The notes below the pieces were generated by a model. The model had not been told where the DNA came from. It searched no databases and was given only the letters and a program-made list of their open reading frames with translations. Made by a program: the position numbers and the translations under genes. A DNA stretch of 64,000 nt from Rhodospirillaceae bacterium (lineage in GTDB: Bacteria; Pseudomonadota; Alphaproteobacteria; DSM-16000; Inquilinaceae), in contig JACKIH010000003.1 in assembly GCA_020638575.1 (NCBI GenBank), positions 2,523,501 through 2,587,500 on the forward strand, written 5' to 3'. This document shows positions 61,815-64,000 of this stretch, in pieces (the stretch's first letter is position 1; each line of letters opens with the position of its first letter).

Positions 61815-63092
61815 TCAGTGCCCGGCCGCCGGCCTCGCCCGCGACACCACCAGCCCGTGGGCGGCCGCCGCGATCGCCGACATGGCCACCAGGGCCACGC
61901 CGAGCGCGTGGGCGGTGCCGTCGGTTGCCTGGCCGACCAGGAAGCCGATCAGGGCCGCCAGGCCCATCTGGCCGAAGCCCATGAGGGCCGAGGCGGACCC
62001 GGCCATGTAGGGAAACGGGCCGAGCGCGCCCGCCATGGCGTTGGGCAGGGTCAGCCCGATGCCCACCATGAACCCGGCCATGGGGCCGACCACCGCCGGC
62101 ACCGACGGCGGCAGGGTGAACGCCAGCACCGACAAGATCACCGCCATGGCGAGGGACAGGCTGGTGCCGATGCGCATCAGCCGGTCGAGCCCGACCCGCT
62201 TGACCGTCCGGCCGCTGAGGAAGGTGCCCAGCATGAAGCCCAGCACCACCGCCCCGAAGCACAGGCCGAAGGCCAGCGGCGACAGCCCGACGCCGTCGAT
62301 CAGCACGAAGGACGAGGCGCTGATATAGGCGAAGATCCCCGAATACCCGGCCGCCTGCACCAGGGCGTAGCCGACGAAGACGCGGTGGCGCAGCAGCACC
62401 CAGTAGTTGGCGATCAGCCGGTCGAGGCGCGTTGCCTCGGGGTTCTTGTAGCGGTTGGTCTCCCCCAGCAGGACCACCACCGCCGCCCCCACGGCGAGCC
62501 CGAAGACGGTGAGCACGACGAAGGTGGAGCGCCAGCCGAACGCCTCCGTCAGCATGCCGCCCAGCACCGGGCCGGCGGCCGGGGCGACCCCCATGGCGAG
62601 GCCCATATAGGCCATCACCCGGGCGGCATCTTCCGGGGCGCAGATGTCGCGCACCGTGGCGCGGCCGAGCACCGGCCCGCAGCAGGCGCCGATCGCCTGG
62701 AAGAAGCGCCAGACGATGAGACTGTCGAGGCTGTCGGCGAGCGCGCAACCGACCGAGGCCACCACGAAGACGACGATCCCGCCGAGGATCAGCGGCCTGC
62801 GGCCGAAGCGGTCGCTGAGCGGGCCGTAGGCCAGCATCCCGGTGGCGAAGCCCAGCAGGAAGATGCTGAGGGTGAGCTGGGCCGACCCGGAGTCCACCTG
62901 GAAGATCGTGGAGATGGTGGGCAGGGCCGGCAGATAGAGATCGGTGGACAGCGGGCCGAAGGCGACCAGCAAGGTCAGCACGAGCGAGACCACCAGCGAG
63001 GGCGGTGCCGCCTGGTGGACGGGATCGGCGGAGGTGGCCGCCACGGTGTGGTCGCCGTGGCCAGCCGCGGCGTGGGGGTCGTGGGCATCCAT
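61815..63092 (-). CDS. Bcr/CflA-type MFS multidrug efflux transporter
   Basis: 425-residue twelve-helix major facilitator. A His-rich N terminus (HDPHAAAGHGDH) precedes helix 1; the MFS signature GPLSDRFGRRPLILGG follows helix 2, and the DHA1 motif C-like VAPAAGPVLGG lies in helix 5, typical of Bcr/CflA drug:H+ antiporters. The first helix carries DLYLPALPT, diagnostic of this group. It is the first gene of a minus-strand run with the two EamA genes (13-base gaps). The His-rich head could sense metals, but this is speculative. Confidence 0.92.
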   Translation of the reverse strand: MDAHDPHAAAGHGDHTVAATSADPVHQAAPPSLVVSLVLTLLVAFGPLSTDLYLPALPTISTIFQVDSGSAQLTLSIFLLGFATGMLAYGPLSDRFGRRPLILGGIVVFVVASVGCALADSLDSLIVWRFFQAIGACCGPVLGRATVRDICAPEDAARVMAYMGLAMGVAPAAGPVLGGMLTEAFGWRSTFVVLTVFGLAVGAAVVVLLGETNRYKNPEATRLDRLIANYWVLLRHRVFVGYALVQAAGYSGIFAYISASSFVLIDGVGLSPLAFGLCFGAVVLGFMLGTFLSGRTVKRVGLDRLMRIGTSLSLAMAVILSVLAFTLPPSVPAVVGPMAGFMVGIGLTLPNAMAGALGPFPYMAGSASALMGFGQMGLAALIGFLVGQATDGTAHALGVALVAMSAIAAAAHGLVVSRARPAAGH

Positions 63093-63256
63093 GCGCGGCT
63101 AGTCCGGCCGCGCCGCCCGGCGGCGCGAAACAGCGGACGCCGGACGGCGGTGCCCGAAAGCAGCTCTGTCTGTCATGCGGTCCAATGCGGTCTGTCGGAT
63201 GGGCGCCGAAATGGCGCTGCTTTGAGCAAGTGTCGGCGAAACGAAGCGGGGATCAA

Positions 63257-64000
63257 TCAAATGGTCTTGGATAGGGAGGTAGGCCGGTGCGCCGGCGCGG
63301 CCAGGGTGGGCGGCCCGGCCAGGTCCGCCACGGCGGGATCGTGGACGCGGTGGCGGGCGCGCGCGCGCGCCCGGTCGCTGACCGCATAGCAGTAGACGCA
63401 GCCGTGGGGGCAGGTGTCGTAGGCGCCGATATCCCGGCTTTCCGCACACAGGCAACCGGGCCGGTTGCCCTTGCGCCGGGCCGCGATGGGCCGCCCGGCG
63501 ACATCCGACAGCCGGTCGGGATCGACGCAGGCGGCAGCCTCCAGCGGTGCCGCCAGCAGCTCCGGCTGGCTGCACAGGGTGGGCTTCAGCCCCGCGTCCA
63601 GCGCAAGGCTGCCGAGATCGGTGAGCAGCGCGCGCTTCTCGTCGTCCGCCGGATCGCGCCAGGCAAAACCGTGGCGGGCGGCGGCCCGGTCCAGGTTGCG
63701 GCGGGTCTTGCGGTAGATGGTGGTGGCCGACAGGCACACCTCGTCCACCGTGCCCGCGAGGGCGGCGGCGAGGGCTGCCATCTGGCGGCGGTGCCAGCCG
63801 GGCGGCGTGACGTCGCTCCAGATCACCGGATCGTAGCGCCACACCACCGCGCGCGGGCCATAGCGGCGGGCGAGTGCCCGTGCGGCCCCGACCGCCCGAT
63901 CGGCGGCGATCACCGAGCGGTCGAGCGCGCGGGGATAGCCGGTGACGGTGAGGTGGACGACGAAGGGCAGGCCCAGCGCCGCCAGGGCCTCCAGGGCCGG
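63257..64000 (-). CDS. DUF1848 protein, 5' end beyond the window
   Basis: Partial gene: the frame runs off the right edge, so the start is not seen; about 247 C-terminal residues are present. DUF1848 features are VVWRYDPVIWSDVTPPGWH, TIYRKTRRNLDRA and a C-terminal Cys-rich block CLCAESRDIGAYDTCPHGCVYCYA. That block looks like an Fe-S or zinc site, and some relatives are likened to radical-SAM repair proteins, but the usual CxxxCxxC spacing is shown only as CPHGCVYC. Function is unknown. Confidence 0.85.
   Translation of the reverse strand, partial: PALEALAALGLPFVVHLTVTGYPRALDRSVIAADRAVGAARALARRYGPRAVVWRYDPVIWSDVTPPGWHRRQMAALAAALAGTVDEVCLSATTIYRKTRRNLDRAAARHGFAWRDPADDEKRALLTDLGSLALDAGLKPTLCSQPELLAAPLEAAACVDPDRLSDVAGRPIAARRKGNRPGCLCAESRDIGAYDTCPHGCVYCYAVSDRARARARHRVHDPAVADLAGPPTLAAPAHRPTSLSKTI

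Noticed and set aside
61800..63389. 529-codon plus-strand frame opposite the MFS gene
   Set aside because: Low-complexity Glu/Gly/His/Arg/Gln product typical of an antisense frame over a membrane protein.

Overview
The window is a GC-rich chromosomal segment from an alphaproteobacterium, most likely of the Rhodospirillales type. The evidence is the CcrM (GANTC) methylase, a MucR/Ros regulator, an olsBA ornithine-lipid pair, the NDUFA12 / mlaD-like / DUF2155 block, and the gene order lnt-corC-ybeY-phoH-miaB and nfuA-tsaB-rimI. No phage, plasmid, insertion sequence or CRISPR array was seen. Species-level identity cannot be read from the sequence.

Layout. 1-14.5 kb is housekeeping on the minus strand: lipoprotein acylation, rRNA and tRNA maturation (ybeY, phoH, miaB), ornithine lipids, mucR, tsaB/rimI, nfuA, a universal stress protein, cysK with an Rrf2 regulator, dut and coaBC. 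Overlapping ATGA/GTGA stop-start junctions point to translational coupling. 15-20 kb is an envelope region: a Cys-rich lipoprotein, a very unusual Flp-pilin/RTX fusion, an ankyrin lipoprotein and a TAXI binding protein. 20-33 kb holds pepA, rnhB, ccrM (two GAGTC sites in its leader), cbiZ, stress, ribokinase and M20 genes, a PrcB-domain lipoprotein, the NDUFA12/mlaD/DUF2155 block and a large MscS channel.

33.7-41.1 kb is the metabolic centrepiece: mct, meh, a family I CoA-transferase, mch and two Mcl-type lyases. Together they encode all steps of the second (glyoxylate-assimilating) cycle of the 3-hydroxypropionate bi-cycle: glyoxylate + propionyl-CoA to pyruvate + acetyl-CoA. The middle of the cluster (about 35.9-38.6 kb) is markedly lower in GC. 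It ends inside mch, which also carries a one-base frameshift near its 5' end, so the locus looks like a recombination mosaic.

41-50.5 kb is accessory: an orphan toxin-like metallopeptidase, a class III aminotransferase with a divergent Lrp regulator, an animal-type heme peroxidase, a VWA lipoprotein, a six-repeat Tat lipoprotein, two small secreted proteins and tRNA-Arg(CCT). 51-64 kb has a DUF4139 secreted protein, a PAS histidine kinase, an unrecognised helical protein, lysS with a large leader hairpin, a PH-like membrane protein, a tandem duplication of EamA transporters, a Bcr/CflA-type efflux pump and the 3' part of a DUF1848 gene cut by the window edge. Two 67-bp copies of an intergenic double-hairpin repeat lie in opposite orientations about 19 kb apart.
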